Program-made: the position numbers and the translations under genes | The notes under the pieces: generated by a model | What the model saw: the letters and a program-made list of their open reading frames with translations, nothing else | The model's database searches: none | Told to the model about the DNA's origin: nothing | Assembly (NCBI GenBank): GCA_021413975.1 | Contig: JAIOPJ010000033.1 | Coordinates: 124,001 to 188,000, forward strand | Origin: Gemmatimonadota bacterium | Lineage (GTDB): Bacteria > Gemmatimonadota > Gemmatimonadetes > Gemmatimonadales > Gemmatimonadaceae | Length of the DNA stretch: 64,000 nucleotides | Direction of reading: 5' to 3' | Shown: positions 18,769 through 27,004 of the stretch, one piece after another | How the letters are laid out: every line of letters begins with the position of its first letter | Position numbering within the stretch: position 1 is the stretch's first letter

Positions 18769-18842
18769 TGGGCGCGGAGGGGCTCGAACCCCCGACCTCT
18801 GCTGTGTGAAAGCAGCGCTCTAACCAGCTGAGCTACGCGCCC
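18769..18842 (-). tRNA. tRNA-Val (CAC)
   Basis: Full cloverleaf on the minus strand: acceptor GGGCGCG pairs with CGCGCCC, discriminator A, D-arm GCTC/GAGC, anticodon stem CTGCT/AGCAG with loop TTCACAC, so anticodon CAC reading GTG, and a GGTTCGAGC T-loop. CCA is not encoded. It has its own promoter at 18854-18882. Confidence 0.95.
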
Positions 18843-18853
18843 GGCAAGCCCTG

Positions 18854-18882
18854 AATCTATCCGAACACCGAGGGCGGTTCAA
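18854..18882 (-). promoter_or_regulatory. Promoter of tRNA-Val
   Basis: Minus strand TTGAAC (18882-18877), 17-base spacer, TAGATT (18859-18854). The -10 box ends 11 bases before the mature tRNA 5' end at 18842. Read-through from the tRNA upstream is also possible. Confidence 0.62.
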
Positions 18883-18915
18883 GTGAGCCCCATCTTCCAT
18901 CCTCGATCCTGAGAA

Positions 18916-18988
18916 TGGGCCCAGCAGGATTCGAACCTGCGCACTTCGGATTATGAGTCCGCCGCTCTAACCGCTGAGCTATGGGCCC
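18916..18988 (-). tRNA. tRNA with CAT anticodon (tRNA-Ile2 or elongator tRNA-Met)
   Basis: Cloverleaf on the minus strand: acceptor GGGCCCA/TGGGCCC, discriminator A, anticodon loop CTCATAA, T-arm GGTTCGAATCC. The CAT anticodon is shared by Met tRNAs and by tRNA-Ile2, where C34 becomes lysidine. The short D-loop (AGCTCAGCGGTTAGAGC) resembles the E. coli Ile2 tRNA more than elongator Met, so Ile2 is favoured; sequence alone does not settle it. It is not initiator tRNA: the acceptor pair 1-72 is a normal G-C. Confidence 0.9.
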
Positions 18989-18998
18989 GACTGGCGAA

Positions 18999-19026
18999 GT
19001 CTTACCCCGTTCAACCGACGCAGCAA
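18999..19026 (-). promoter_or_regulatory. Promoter of the CAT-anticodon tRNA
   Basis: Minus strand TTGCTG (19026-19021), 16-base spacer, TAAGAC (19004-18999), ending 10 bases before the tRNA 5' end at 18988. Confidence 0.5.
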
Positions 19027-19069
19027 GCAGCGTCCATGGCTCCATTGCCTCCTCGCGACCCCGATCCGC

Positions 19070-20554
19070 ATGTTTCGACGATTCTCACTTCCCCTCCGCG
19101 CCATGTCCCGACGTGTCTTCGCTCTGGTCGTGTCGATCTGCGCTACCGCCTGTCGTGACGACGTCGTGTCTCCCAACACCGACGCGGCGGCCGCCATACT
19201 CGACTCCGTCGCTGTCCCCGCGACGAACGTCCTCAGCCGGCGCGTCTTCGCGAGACTGTCCAACGCGGATTCCGCCTGGGTGATCGTCACGGGCGTCGGC
19301 GATCAGGTGCAGCGAACGCCGGCAGCGCGCGTGTCCGATGGACCGCAGGAGTTCCTCGTCCTCGGGCTTCGGCAATCCACGCAGTATTCGCTGCAGGTGG
19401 TCGCGCGCTCGAGTGGGGGGCGACTGACGACCAGCGACCCCATCCCGATGACGACGGACAGCGTGCCCGCCCCGCTCCGGGCCGTCCGCTTCGACGTCAC
19501 CGGAACGGCATCGGCGGGCTTCACGATGTTTCACATCAACGTCGACAGCACCGGATACGTCGTGATCTTCGACTCGCTCGGTGCGCTTCGCTGGTACTTC
19601 AGCGCTTCCCCATTCATGCCGAACGGGAACGTCGGCGACGTCCGACAGTTGCGTGGCGGTGGCTTCCTTGTCTACCTCGGACTCTCCTCGGGGTGGCAAC
19701 CCGTGGTCGGTCGCTTCGTCCAGATCTCGAACGGGGGCACGATCGTCCGGAGTATCCCGACGCCGGCACCGCTGTACACCGACAATCACGAGATCGTGCC
19801 GTTGTATGATGGCGACTCGCTCACGGGCGCGCTGTTCGCCGCGTACGACTTGCGCACTGTCGACATGACGACGTACGGAGGAGCCGACACGGCGCAGATC
19901 GCGGGACACTATCTCCTCCGCCAGACGCTCGGCGGCGGGACCGAGTTCTTCTGGAGCGCGTGGGATCATCTCCGGATCGTCGACTGGATCGAAGAGCCTC
20001 TCGCGTTCAAGGCCCGGTCTCCGTTCGACTTCGACCATCCGAATGCCATCGCGATCGATCGCGATGGCAACTATGTCGTGTCGTGGCGCCACCTCGGCGA
20101 GATCAACAAGATCGACGCGCGCACCGGAGCGATCCTCTGGCGCTGGGGAGGGGCCAACAATCAGTTCTCGTTCGTTGACGATCCGCTCGGCTTCTTCAGC
20201 GGGCAGCACTCGATCGTCGTGCTGGCGAATGGCAACTACCTCCTCTACGACAACGGGTTGCGCCACGCGCCGCCCGAATCCCGCGCCGCGGAGTATCGAC
20301 TCGATCCCCGGCTTCGGACCGCCACTCTCGTCTGGCAGTATCGCCATTCGCCGCCGATCTACACGCCGTTCACGGGGTCGGTGCAGCGACTCTCGAACGG
20401 CAACACGCTCATCGGCTGGGCGGGCGTCGCTGTCGCTTCCGAGGTGACGCCGGGCGGGCAGCTCGCATGGGAGGGAAGGCTGACCCATCCCCGAGGAGTC
20501 ATCACGTATCGCGCGACTCGGATCGGCAACCTGTACCGTAGCGTCGAACCCTGA
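19070..20554 (+). CDS. Arylsulfotransferase (ASST)-family exported lipoprotein
   Basis: Predicted secreted beta-propeller protein of 494 residues. The N-terminus has a signal sequence ending in a lipobox-like ATAC (Cys about 25 residues in), so it is probably a lipoprotein. A fibronectin-like linker (about 35-130) precedes the ASST-type core: FHINVDSTGYVVIFDSLGALRWYF, NHEIVPL, DFDHPNAIAIDRDGNYVVSWRH, GAILWRWGG, and GQHSIVVLANGNYLLYDNG, which carry the conserved His and Asn of arylsulfotransferase families. Members move sulfate between phenolic compounds in the periplasm; whether this one is active is unknown. A second ATG at 19103 would also give a signal peptide. It stands alone between tRNA genes and a GT4 gene. 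Confidence 0.78.
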   Translation: MFRRFSLPLRAMSRRVFALVVSICATACRDDVVSPNTDAAAAILDSVAVPATNVLSRRVFARLSNADSAWVIVTGVGDQVQRTPAARVSDGPQEFLVLGLRQSTQYSLQVVARSSGGRLTTSDPIPMTTDSVPAPLRAVRFDVTGTASAGFTMFHINVDSTGYVVIFDSLGALRWYFSASPFMPNGNVGDVRQLRGGGFLVYLGLSSGWQPVVGRFVQISNGGTIVRSIPTPAPLYTDNHEIVPLYDGDSLTGALFAAYDLRTVDMTTYGGADTAQIAGHYLLRQTLGGGTEFFWSAWDHLRIVDWIEEPLAFKARSPFDFDHPNAIAIDRDGNYVVSWRHLGEINKIDARTGAILWRWGGANNQFSFVDDPLGFFSGQHSIVVLANGNYLLYDNGLRHAPPESRAAEYRLDPRLRTATLVWQYRHSPPIYTPFTGSVQRLSNGNTLIGWAGVAVASEVTPGGQLAWEGRLTHPRGVITYRATRIGNLYRSVEP

Positions 20555-20693
20555 GTCCGCCTCCGAGCGGATAGGGACGGACACTCTCGGTCAGGACGAC
20601 GGGTTCGCGAAGACTCGCGACTCCTGCGGTGCGCACCCGGCGGTCTGTCCGATGCAGGTCTCCCACGCCGGGTGGCGTGCGATATCTTCAGCA

Positions 20694-21896
20694 GTGCCCC
20701 CGAAGCTCGCCGCAACCGTTCAGCCCGGCTCTGACCGGCCCCTCCCGCCTCGCATAGCCGTCGCCATCGTCGTCGACTGGCTCGCCCGGTCCGGCGGCGC
20801 CGAGCTCGTCATCCGGGAGCTCCTCGCCGCCTTCCCCCACGCGACCCTCTTCGCCCTCTTCGACGTCATGCCCCCGGCCGACCGCGCGGCGATCACCGAC
20901 CGCCCGGCCCGCACGAGCTTCATGCAGCACATCCCCGGCATCGCGCGCCGCTACCGCTCGCTCCTGCCGATCATGCCCTTCGCCATCCGGTCGCTCGACC
21001 TGAGCGCGTTCGACCTGATCATCTCGAGCAACCACGCCGTCGCCAAGGGAGTGCGCGTGCGCGAGGGGCAGTTCCATCTCTGCTACTGCCACTCCCCCAT
21101 GCGCTATGCGTGGGACATGCGCGACGACTACCTCGCGGACCACGGCATCACCGGACTCAACGCGCTCGCTGCGCGCGTGTTGCTCCGCCGCATCCGCGAC
21201 TGGGATCGGTCCTCGGCTGCGGGCGTCGATCGCTTCGTCGTGAATTCGCACTTCGTGGGGGAACGCGTCCGCCGCAACTATGGCCGCGAGAGCGTGGTGT
21301 TGCATCCGCCCGTCGACATCGACTTCTTCACGCCGGCGGGGACACACGAGCCCGACCTCTACGTCACCGCCAGCCGTCAGGTCGCCTACAAGAGGATCGA
21401 TCGGATCGTCGAGGCCTTCCGCGCGCTCCCCGACCGCCGCCTCGTCGTGCTCGGCGACGGTCCCGAGCACGACCGCATCCACGCCGCAGCGGCCGGCGCA
21501 CCGAACATCTCACTGCTCGGCGAAGTGCCTCGCACCGGGCTCCTCGGTTGGTTCCGCAAGGCCCGTGCCTTCGTCTTCGCCGCCGAAGAGGACTTCGGCA
21601 TCGTCCCGCTCGAGGCGCAGGCCTGCGGCACGCCGGTGATCGCGTTGGGGCGGGGCGGGGCGCTCGAGACGGTGCGCGGCGAGGCCGGCATGGATCGCAC
21701 CGGACTCTTCTTCCCCGACGATTCCGCGGCGAGCATCGCGCAGGCCGTCCGGGATTTCGAGGCGCTCACCGTCGCGCCGAGCGCGTCAGCCTGCCGCGCG
21801 AACGCCGAGCGGTTCGCGGCAGCGCGATTCAGGGAGGGACTGTTGCGCGAGGTGAGGGACGGCTGGAACGCTGCACGAGCGAACGCCGAACGTTAG
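20694..21896 (+). CDS. Glycosyltransferase, GT4 family
   Basis: GT-B glycosyltransferase of 400 residues. VVDWLARSGGAELVIREL gives the acceptor-side glycine loop; HLCYCHSPMRYAWDM is a signature of WbaZ-like mannosyltransferases; VTASRQVAYKRIDRIVEAF and LLGDGPEHDRI mark the donor domain; and EEDFGIVPLEAQACGTPVIA is the EX7E motif. GTG 20694 is chosen because a TATCTT -10-like box (20683-20688) ends five bases before it, which puts the upstream ATG at 20652 ahead of the likely RNA start; this choice is tentative. It is separate from the main EPS locus and convergent with hldA, so it may act in lipopolysaccharide core or EPS synthesis. Confidence 0.85.
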   Translation: MPPKLAATVQPGSDRPLPPRIAVAIVVDWLARSGGAELVIRELLAAFPHATLFALFDVMPPADRAAITDRPARTSFMQHIPGIARRYRSLLPIMPFAIRSLDLSAFDLIISSNHAVAKGVRVREGQFHLCYCHSPMRYAWDMRDDYLADHGITGLNALAARVLLRRIRDWDRSSAAGVDRFVVNSHFVGERVRRNYGRESVVLHPPVDIDFFTPAGTHEPDLYVTASRQVAYKRIDRIVEAFRALPDRRLVVLGDGPEHDRIHAAAAGAPNISLLGEVPRTGLLGWFRKARAFVFAAEEDFGIVPLEAQACGTPVIALGRGGALETVRGEAGMDRTGLFFPDDSAASIAQAVRDFEALTVAPSASACRANAERFAAARFREGLLREVRDGWNAARANAER

Positions 21897-21903
21897 AACT
21901 CGC

Positions 21904-21945
21904 GAGCGACGAGCGACGTCTCGGGAGCGATGAACGACGTCTCGG
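21904..21945. repeat. Imperfect 21-base tandem duplication between convergent genes
   Basis: Two adjacent units, 21904-21924 and 21925-21945, agree at 17 of 21 positions; the shared core is ACGACGTCTCGG-like. It sits between the GT4 stop and the 3' end of hldA. No function is evident. Confidence 0.5.
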
Positions 21946-21950
21946 ACAAG

Positions 21951-22943
21951 CTACGACGCGTCGTACGCCTCGAGGATCTCCCCCGGACTCACCGTCGCCG
22001 CGCCCGTCTTCCCGACCTCCACCCCGGCCGCGTAGTTCGCGATCACCGCCGCCTCGAGGTGCGTCGCCCCCACCGCGAGCATCGCCGCGAGCCACGCAGT
22101 CACCGTGTCGCCCGCGCCCACCACGTCGTACACCTCGCGCGCCGTCGTCGGGATCCGATGGATCACCCCGTCGGGCTCGATCAACGCCATGCCGCGCTCG
22201 CTCAACGTGAGCAGCAGCCGCTCGGCCCCCAGCCGCTTGAGGACGGCGGGGAGCGCCTCCGGATGCTCCAGGTCGACCGTGGCCCCCAACGCCGAGTCGA
22301 GTTCGCGCCGGTTCGGCTTGAAGACCGTCGCGCCCGCGTACGCGAAGAAGTTGCGGTACTTGGGATCGACGACGATCGGGATCCCGCGCTTCTTGGCCGC
22401 GGCGACCGCACGTCGGATCACCGGTTCGATCAGCACACCCTTGTTGTAGTCCTCCAGGACGAGCGCATCCGCCTCCGACACCGCGAGATCCACCGCGGCG
22501 ATCAGCGCCTCGACCTCGGCGCCGTCGAGGTCGCTGTCGACCTCCTCGTCGACCCGCACCACCTGCTGACCCCGCGCGACGATGCGCGTCTTGGTCGTGG
22601 TCGGCCGGTCGGTGGTGATGAGCCCCCGTGGGTCGGCGCCGAGCAACTCGAACATGGTGCGGAACTGCGCCCCCGAGGCGTCGTCGCCGAGCGCCGCCAC
22701 CAGCTCGGCGCGCGCGCCGAGAGCGACCGCATTCTGCGCCACGTTCGCGGCACCGCCGAGCGCCTGCCGGCGTTCGCGCACCAGCACCACCGGCACGGGC
22801 GCTTCGGGGGAGATGCGCTCCACGTCGCCGCGCAGGTAGATGTCGAGCATGGCGTCCCCGATGATCGCGATCCGGGTGCGCGCGCCCTCAGGGGCCTCGA
22901 CGAGGGTCTGGAGTCTCTGGCGGCTGATCAGGTCTTTCGGCAT
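21951..22943 (-). CDS. hldA: D-glycero-beta-D-manno-heptose-7-phosphate kinase (RfaE domain I)
   Basis: PfkB-family kinase of 330 residues making heptose-1,7-bisphosphate for ADP-heptose, a lipopolysaccharide core precursor. Typical of RfaE1: IAIIGDAMLDIYLRGDVERISPEAPVPV opening (split across residues 24-50), GGAANVAQN, VLEDYNKGVL, VDPKYRN, and PfkB motif DVVGAGDTVTA near residue 270 with the catalytic Asp. The nucleotidyltransferase domain of bifunctional HldE is absent, so a separate HldC should exist elsewhere. A CATCTT box ends seven bases before the ATG and there is no SD, consistent with a leaderless message. Confidence 0.92.
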   Translation of the reverse strand: MPKDLISRQRLQTLVEAPEGARTRIAIIGDAMLDIYLRGDVERISPEAPVPVVLVRERRQALGGAANVAQNAVALGARAELVAALGDDASGAQFRTMFELLGADPRGLITTDRPTTTKTRIVARGQQVVRVDEEVDSDLDGAEVEALIAAVDLAVSEADALVLEDYNKGVLIEPVIRRAVAAAKKRGIPIVVDPKYRNFFAYAGATVFKPNRRELDSALGATVDLEHPEALPAVLKRLGAERLLLTLSERGMALIEPDGVIHRIPTTAREVYDVVGAGDTVTAWLAAMLAVGATHLEAAVIANYAAGVEVGKTGAATVSPGEILEAYDAS

Positions 22944-23002
22944 GCGGGGAAAGATGCGTAAACTCCCGCCGCGCGCCCACTGCTGCCCTCAATCCCATCG
23001 AC

Positions 23003-23956
23003 GTGCGCCAGGCCCACCCGCCGCGAATCCTCCCAGCCGTGCTCCTCGCGGCGGTTCTCGGCATCTCCGTTAGCGGGCCGCTCGCGCGACTCTCCGCCGC
23101 GGCACCGCTCGCGATCGCTGCCTGGCGTCTCGGGCTCTCGGTGGGGCTCATCAGCATCTTCCTGGTCGCCACCGGGAGTTGGCGCGAGTACCGGTCGCTG
23201 GCGCGCCGAGACCTCCTGATCGCGCTCGGCGCCGGCGCGGTGCTGGCGTTGCACTTCTGGAGCTGGATCATGTCGATCTCGCTCACGACGGTCGCGGCGA
23301 GCATCGTCCTCGTGAATCTGCATCCCGTGGTGATGGTCGCCGGCTCTGCGCTCTTCCTGCACGAGCACCCCACTCGCGCACAGGTGTCGGGCATCGCGGT
23401 GGCGATGCTGGGCGCCGTCGTCGTGGCCTATGGGGACGCGGGCGGCACCGCGACCGCTCCCAACGCGTTCGCCGGCGATCTCCTGGCCCTCATCGGTGCG
23501 GCGACGGTGGGCGTGTACTACCTCGTGGGCCGCTCGCTCCGCCAGCGGCTCTCGCTCTGGCCGTACGTAGGGCTGGTCTATGGCGCCTGTCTCGCGGTCG
23601 TGCTCCTGCTCGCGACGATTACCGGCGTGCCGCTCTGGTCGCAGCCGGCCCGCGAGATGTGGATCTTCGCCGGCATCGCCCTCGGCCCCATGATGCTCGG
23701 CCACACCGGCTTCAACTGGTCGTTGCGCCACGTGCCGGCGTATGTGGTGAGTCTCGCGCTCCTCGCCGAGCCGGTGGGTGCGACGCTGTTGGCGGCCTTT
23801 CTCCCTGGGATCGCCGAGACGCCGAGCCCTTGGACGATGACCGGCGGCGTCGTGATCCTCGTGGGACTGGCGGTCGGCACGCTCGGCGGCGCGCGCGATG
23901 CCGCACCCGATCCGGATATCGATCCCGCACCCGATCCAACCGACCCTCGACGTTAG
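23003..23956 (+). CDS. EamA/DMT-superfamily transporter
   Basis: Inner-membrane permease of 317 residues with ten predicted helices in two EamA repeats (about 10-135 and 150-290). The repeat signature is visible as HFWSWIMSISLTTVAASIVLVNLHPV in the first half and MMLGHTGFNWSLRHVPAYVVSLALLAEPV in the second, a common arrangement in metabolite exporters of the RhtA/YdcZ-like kind. Start GTG 23003. It is divergent from hldA; a TAAACT box at 22959-22964 may be its -10. The C-terminal tail is rich in Asp and Pro (DPDIDPAPDP). Substrate unknown. Confidence 0.85.
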   Translation: MRQAHPPRILPAVLLAAVLGISVSGPLARLSAAAPLAIAAWRLGLSVGLISIFLVATGSWREYRSLARRDLLIALGAGAVLALHFWSWIMSISLTTVAASIVLVNLHPVVMVAGSALFLHEHPTRAQVSGIAVAMLGAVVVAYGDAGGTATAPNAFAGDLLALIGAATVGVYYLVGRSLRQRLSLWPYVGLVYGACLAVVLLLATITGVPLWSQPAREMWIFAGIALGPMMLGHTGFNWSLRHVPAYVVSLALLAEPVGATLLAAFLPGIAETPSPWTMTGGVVILVGLAVGTLGGARDAAPDPDIDPAPDPTDPRR

Positions 23957-23969
23957 CTTTCCCCGCACG

Positions 23970-25268
23970 ATGCCCGAGCGCCTCTCCCCTCCGAAGTCGA
24001 TCAAGGAGATCTGCAGCACCCTCGAGCGCGCCGGCCATGAGGCCTGGTGCGTCGGCGGCGCCGTGCGCGACGCCCTGCTCGGCATCCCCACCCTCGACTG
24101 GGACATCGCCACCTCGGCGCACCCCGAGCAGGTCCAGAAGCTCTTCCGTCGCACCATCCCGGTCGGCATCCAGTTCGGGACGGTCGGCGTGCTCGACCGC
24201 GACGGCGTCCTGCACGAGGTCACCACGTTCCGGCACGACGTCGAGACCGACGGACGTCATGCCGTGGTGCGCTACGGCGCCTCGCTCGACGAGGACCTCG
24301 CCCGGCGCGACTTCACGATGAACGCCATCGCCGTGCACGCCGAGCGCCTCGAGGTGCGCGATCCGTTCGACGGTCGCGGGGACCTCGAGCGGAAGCTCGT
24401 GCGCTGCGTGGGCGAGGCGAGCGAGCGCATGCGCGAGGACCGGCTGCGCGCCCTGCGGGCGCTCCGCTTCGCCGGCCGCTTCGGCTTCGCGATCGAGCCG
24501 GCGACGTGGCAGGCGATCAAGGAGAGCGCGCCGCACCTCGGCCGCCTGTCGGTGGAGCGGGTCAAGCAGGAACTCGAGAAGGTCATGGAGCAGGTCGCGC
24601 GCCCGTCGCAGACGCTCGAGCGGTATCGCGAGGCGGGCGTCTTCGGCACGCTGATCCCCGCGCTCGCCGACGTACCCACGGCGCGTTTCGCGGCCATCGA
24701 CCACCTCGCGCGGCCGGGCCTCAAGGGGCGCCCGGACCGCCGCGCGCTCCGTCTCGCGGCGCTCTTCGTGGAGCCCGGTGTCGCTCCGGCGCGCGACCTC
24801 GAGCGCACGCTCAAGGCGCTCAAGTACAGCAACGTCGAGGCGCGCGCGGCGGTGGTGCTCGCCGAGGCGGGGGCCGTGGTCCTCTCAACCGGCGTGGACG
24901 ATGTGACGCTGAGGCGCGCGGTCGCCCGCATCGGGCGCCTCACGCTCGCGAGCGCCGCGCGCCTGCGCTGGGCCCGTGGCGCCGCCGAGCTGGGGCCGCA
25001 AGCCACGGAGGACCAGCGCCGCACCGCCCGCCTGGCCGGCATCCGCCTCTATCGGCGCGCCGTGCGCATCGCCTGGCGCGACCCGCTCACCATCGGCGAC
25101 CTCGCCGTCGACGGCGATGACCTGCGCTCGGCCGGCGTCCCCCCCGGCCGCGCCATGGGCGACACCCTCCAACGGCTCCTCGAGCTCGTGCTCGACGACC
25201 CCGCGAAGAACGAGCGCGAGACGCTGCTCGCCGACATCCGAGCCACGTTGGCGGGGCCGTCCCGTTAG
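23970..25268 (+). CDS. cca: CCA tRNA nucleotidyltransferase / poly(A) polymerase family
   Basis: Class II nucleotidyltransferase of 432 residues that adds or repairs the tRNA 3' CCA; neither tRNA here encodes CCA. The head domain shows CVGGAVRDALLGIPTLDWDIATSA with the GGxVRD loop and the DxD metal ligands, then RRDFTMNAIAV and the EDRLRALRALRFAGRFGF neck motif that fixes base specificity. ATG 23970 is placed so that the protein starts 24 residues later than the longest frame, just before the conserved helix and after the EamA stop. No HD domain motif was recognised in the C-terminal part. CCA-adding is favoured over poly(A) polymerase but not proven. Confidence 0.88.
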   Translation: MPERLSPPKSIKEICSTLERAGHEAWCVGGAVRDALLGIPTLDWDIATSAHPEQVQKLFRRTIPVGIQFGTVGVLDRDGVLHEVTTFRHDVETDGRHAVVRYGASLDEDLARRDFTMNAIAVHAERLEVRDPFDGRGDLERKLVRCVGEASERMREDRLRALRALRFAGRFGFAIEPATWQAIKESAPHLGRLSVERVKQELEKVMEQVARPSQTLERYREAGVFGTLIPALADVPTARFAAIDHLARPGLKGRPDRRALRLAALFVEPGVAPARDLERTLKALKYSNVEARAAVVLAEAGAVVLSTGVDDVTLRRAVARIGRLTLASAARLRWARGAAELGPQATEDQRRTARLAGIRLYRRAVRIAWRDPLTIGDLAVDGDDLRSAGVPPGRAMGDTLQRLLELVLDDPAKNERETLLADIRATLAGPSR

Positions 25269-25280
25269 GTTTCGGAGACC

Positions 25281-26294
25281 ATGCTCGCCCTGAATCTCGA
25301 CGTCGAAGTCACGCGCGCGGACGTCGTCGAATCGCAGCACCGTGTGCACGCTGCCGTCATCGGGGCCGACGAGGTCCTCGTCGCCGCCGCGCGCGACGCG
25401 CATCTGGTCTCCATGTGGCGGTCCTGCGCGAAGTTCTTCCAGGTGATCCCGTTCCTCGCGTCGGGCGGCTTCGAACAGCTGGGCTGGGACAACGAGCAGC
25501 TGGCACTCGCGGTCGCGTCGCACGGCGGCGAGCCGGAGCACCTCGCGGTCGCCGCGCGCATGCTCGCCTCGCTGGGTCTCGAGGAGGGCGACCTCGCCTG
25601 CGGACCGCATGAGCCGCTCTCGTCGCGCGGCGCGAAGCTCTGGCGCGAGAGCGGCCAGCCCCTCACGCGCCTGCACAACAACTGCTCGGGCAAGCATGCG
25701 GCGATGCTCGCGCGGGCCAAGACCTCGGGGTGGGCGACGCGCGGCTACGAGCAGGTCGACCATCCCGTACAGCGCGCCTGCCTCGGCGAGGTCTCGTCGT
25801 GGACGGGCGTGCCGCTCGACGACATGCCCGTGGGCGTCGACGGCTGCGGCGTCGCGGTCATGGCGCTCCCGCTCGACCGCATGGCGCTCGCGTATTCGCG
25901 CTGGGGCCGCGCCGTGCAGGCCGGCGAGGAGATCCCCGCTCGCGTGGCCGCCTCCGTGCGCAGGTATCCGCACCTCCTCGGCGGGACCGACCGGTTCGAC
26001 ACCGTCCTCCTGCAGGAGACCAACGGCACGATCATCGCCAAGGTCGGCGCCGAAGGCGTGCATTCGGTGGCCGTGCCCGGGATGGGGCTGGGGATCGCGA
26101 TCAAGGTCGAGGACGGCGCGCTGCGGGCCCAGCATGTGGCGGTGCTCGCGGCCTTGCAGCAGCTCGGCGTGCTCCCGGCCGAACTGCCTCCCCGGCTGGC
26201 CGACTTCGCCATGCGCCCGGTGCGCAACACCCGAGGCGAGCACGTGGGCGAGATCCGGCCGGTGCTCGGAAGCGTCCGCTCCGCGGCGCAGTAG
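25281..26294 (+). CDS. Asparaginase II family protein
   Basis: Protein of 337 residues of the Asparaginase_II family (the thermolabile Rhizobium etli type), unrelated to E. coli AnsA/AnsB; it hydrolyses L-asparagine to aspartate and ammonia. Recognisable blocks are VVESQHRVHAAVIG near the start, FFQVIPFLASGG, LAVASHGGEPEHLAVA, LHNNCSGKHAAMLA with the conserved N-C-S-G-K-H run, and GVDGCGVAVMALPLDRMA. These include the Ser, Lys and Cys residues used by this family. It follows cca by 12 bases and precedes a CMD-family gene by 4, forming a small operon. A TAGGTT box at 25266-25271 overlaps the cca stop. Confidence 0.9.
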   Translation: MLALNLDVEVTRADVVESQHRVHAAVIGADEVLVAAARDAHLVSMWRSCAKFFQVIPFLASGGFEQLGWDNEQLALAVASHGGEPEHLAVAARMLASLGLEEGDLACGPHEPLSSRGAKLWRESGQPLTRLHNNCSGKHAAMLARAKTSGWATRGYEQVDHPVQRACLGEVSSWTGVPLDDMPVGVDGCGVAVMALPLDRMALAYSRWGRAVQAGEEIPARVAASVRRYPHLLGGTDRFDTVLLQETNGTIIAKVGAEGVHSVAVPGMGLGIAIKVEDGALRAQHVAVLAALQQLGVLPAELPPRLADFAMRPVRNTRGEHVGEIRPVLGSVRSAAQ

Positions 26295-26298
26295 AACG

Positions 26299-26964
26299 AT
26301 GATGCCGACCGTCGCATCGGATGGCATCGTGGCGCTCGATCCCCGGGCCGCTGCCCTCATCCGTCTCTCGGCGCGCATCGCGCGCGGCGGCGAGGAGGCC
26401 ATGCGGCAGGGGTGCATCGAATGCGTCGGTGCCCAGGTGCCGGTGCAGTGGGTCGAGGAACTCTTGTTGCAGTCGTATCTCTTCTGCGGCTTCCCGCGCA
26501 CGCTCAATGCGACGCGCGAGTGGCGGCGGATCTCCGGGGTGGTCGCGCCCGTCGCTTCGCCGGGAGCGACCCGGGATCCGGCGGCGTCGGGTGCGGAGTA
26601 CGAGCGGTGGCGCGCGCAGGGCGAAGCCACCTGCGCGATCGTCTACGGCGGGTTCTACGCGAAGCTGCGCCACAACATCGTCGCGCTCCACCCGGAGCTC
26701 GACGAGTGGATGATCGTGGAGGGGTACGGCAAGATCCTCTCGCGACCGGGGCTCGCGCTCCCGCTGCGCGAGCTCTGCATCGTCGCCGCCTGCGTCGCGG
26801 CATCGCAGGAACGGCAGCTGCACTCGCACCTGCACGGGTCGCTCAACGCCGGAGTGCCCGCGGCCGAGGTGCGGCAGAGCCTGCAGGCACTGAACGGCGT
26901 CGTTGCCGACGACGACCTGCTCCGTGCCGGATTGTTGCTGGACCGCGTACTCGGAAAGTCGTAA
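26299..26964 (+). CDS. Carboxymuconolactone decarboxylase (CMD)/AhpD-like protein
   Basis: Protein of 221 residues with the CMD fold in its C-terminal half: PLRELCIVAACVAASQERQLHSHLHGSLNAG matches the family helix-turn region (split around residues 160-190), ending in GVPAAEVRQSLQAL. The peroxidatic CxxC of AhpD is absent; only single Cys residues occur, so alkyl hydroperoxidase activity is unlikely. The ATG-ATG pair at 26299/26302 is the start, since upstream sequence lies inside the asparaginase gene. Role unknown; sits between asparaginase and obg. Confidence 0.78.
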   Translation: MMPTVASDGIVALDPRAAALIRLSARIARGGEEAMRQGCIECVGAQVPVQWVEELLLQSYLFCGFPRTLNATREWRRISGVVAPVASPGATRDPAASGAEYERWRAQGEATCAIVYGGFYAKLRHNIVALHPELDEWMIVEGYGKILSRPGLALPLRELCIVAACVAASQERQLHSHLHGSLNAGVPAAEVRQSLQALNGVVADDDLLRAGLLLDRVLGKS

Positions 26965-26973
26965 GCAGTAACT

Positions 26974-26997
26974 CTCTTCCTCCATCATTCAGCCTTA
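26974..26997 (+). repeat. Pyrimidine-rich intergenic repeat copy before obg
   Basis: CTCTTCCTCCATCATTCAGCC resembles the CATCCTCCATCC/CAGCCTTCATCC units found at 42.2 and 54.8 kb. It occupies most of the 40-base gap before obg. Similarity judged by eye. Confidence 0.4.
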
Positions 26998-27004
26998 AGC
27001 ATAC

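Noticed and set aside
20612-20627. TCGCGA-AGAC-TCGCGA inverted repeat after the ASST gene
   Set aside because: Short stem, no T-rich tail; too weak to call a terminator or operator.
21904-21945. Two-unit 21-base repeat considered as CRISPR or attachment site
   Set aside because: Only two adjacent imperfect units without spacers; no cas genes, integrase or transposase were found anywhere in the window.
23954-25271. TAGCTT and TAGGTT boxes before cca and asparaginase as leaderless promoters
   Set aside because: In both, TAG is the stop codon of the preceding gene, so the match may be coincidental and co-transcription is simpler.
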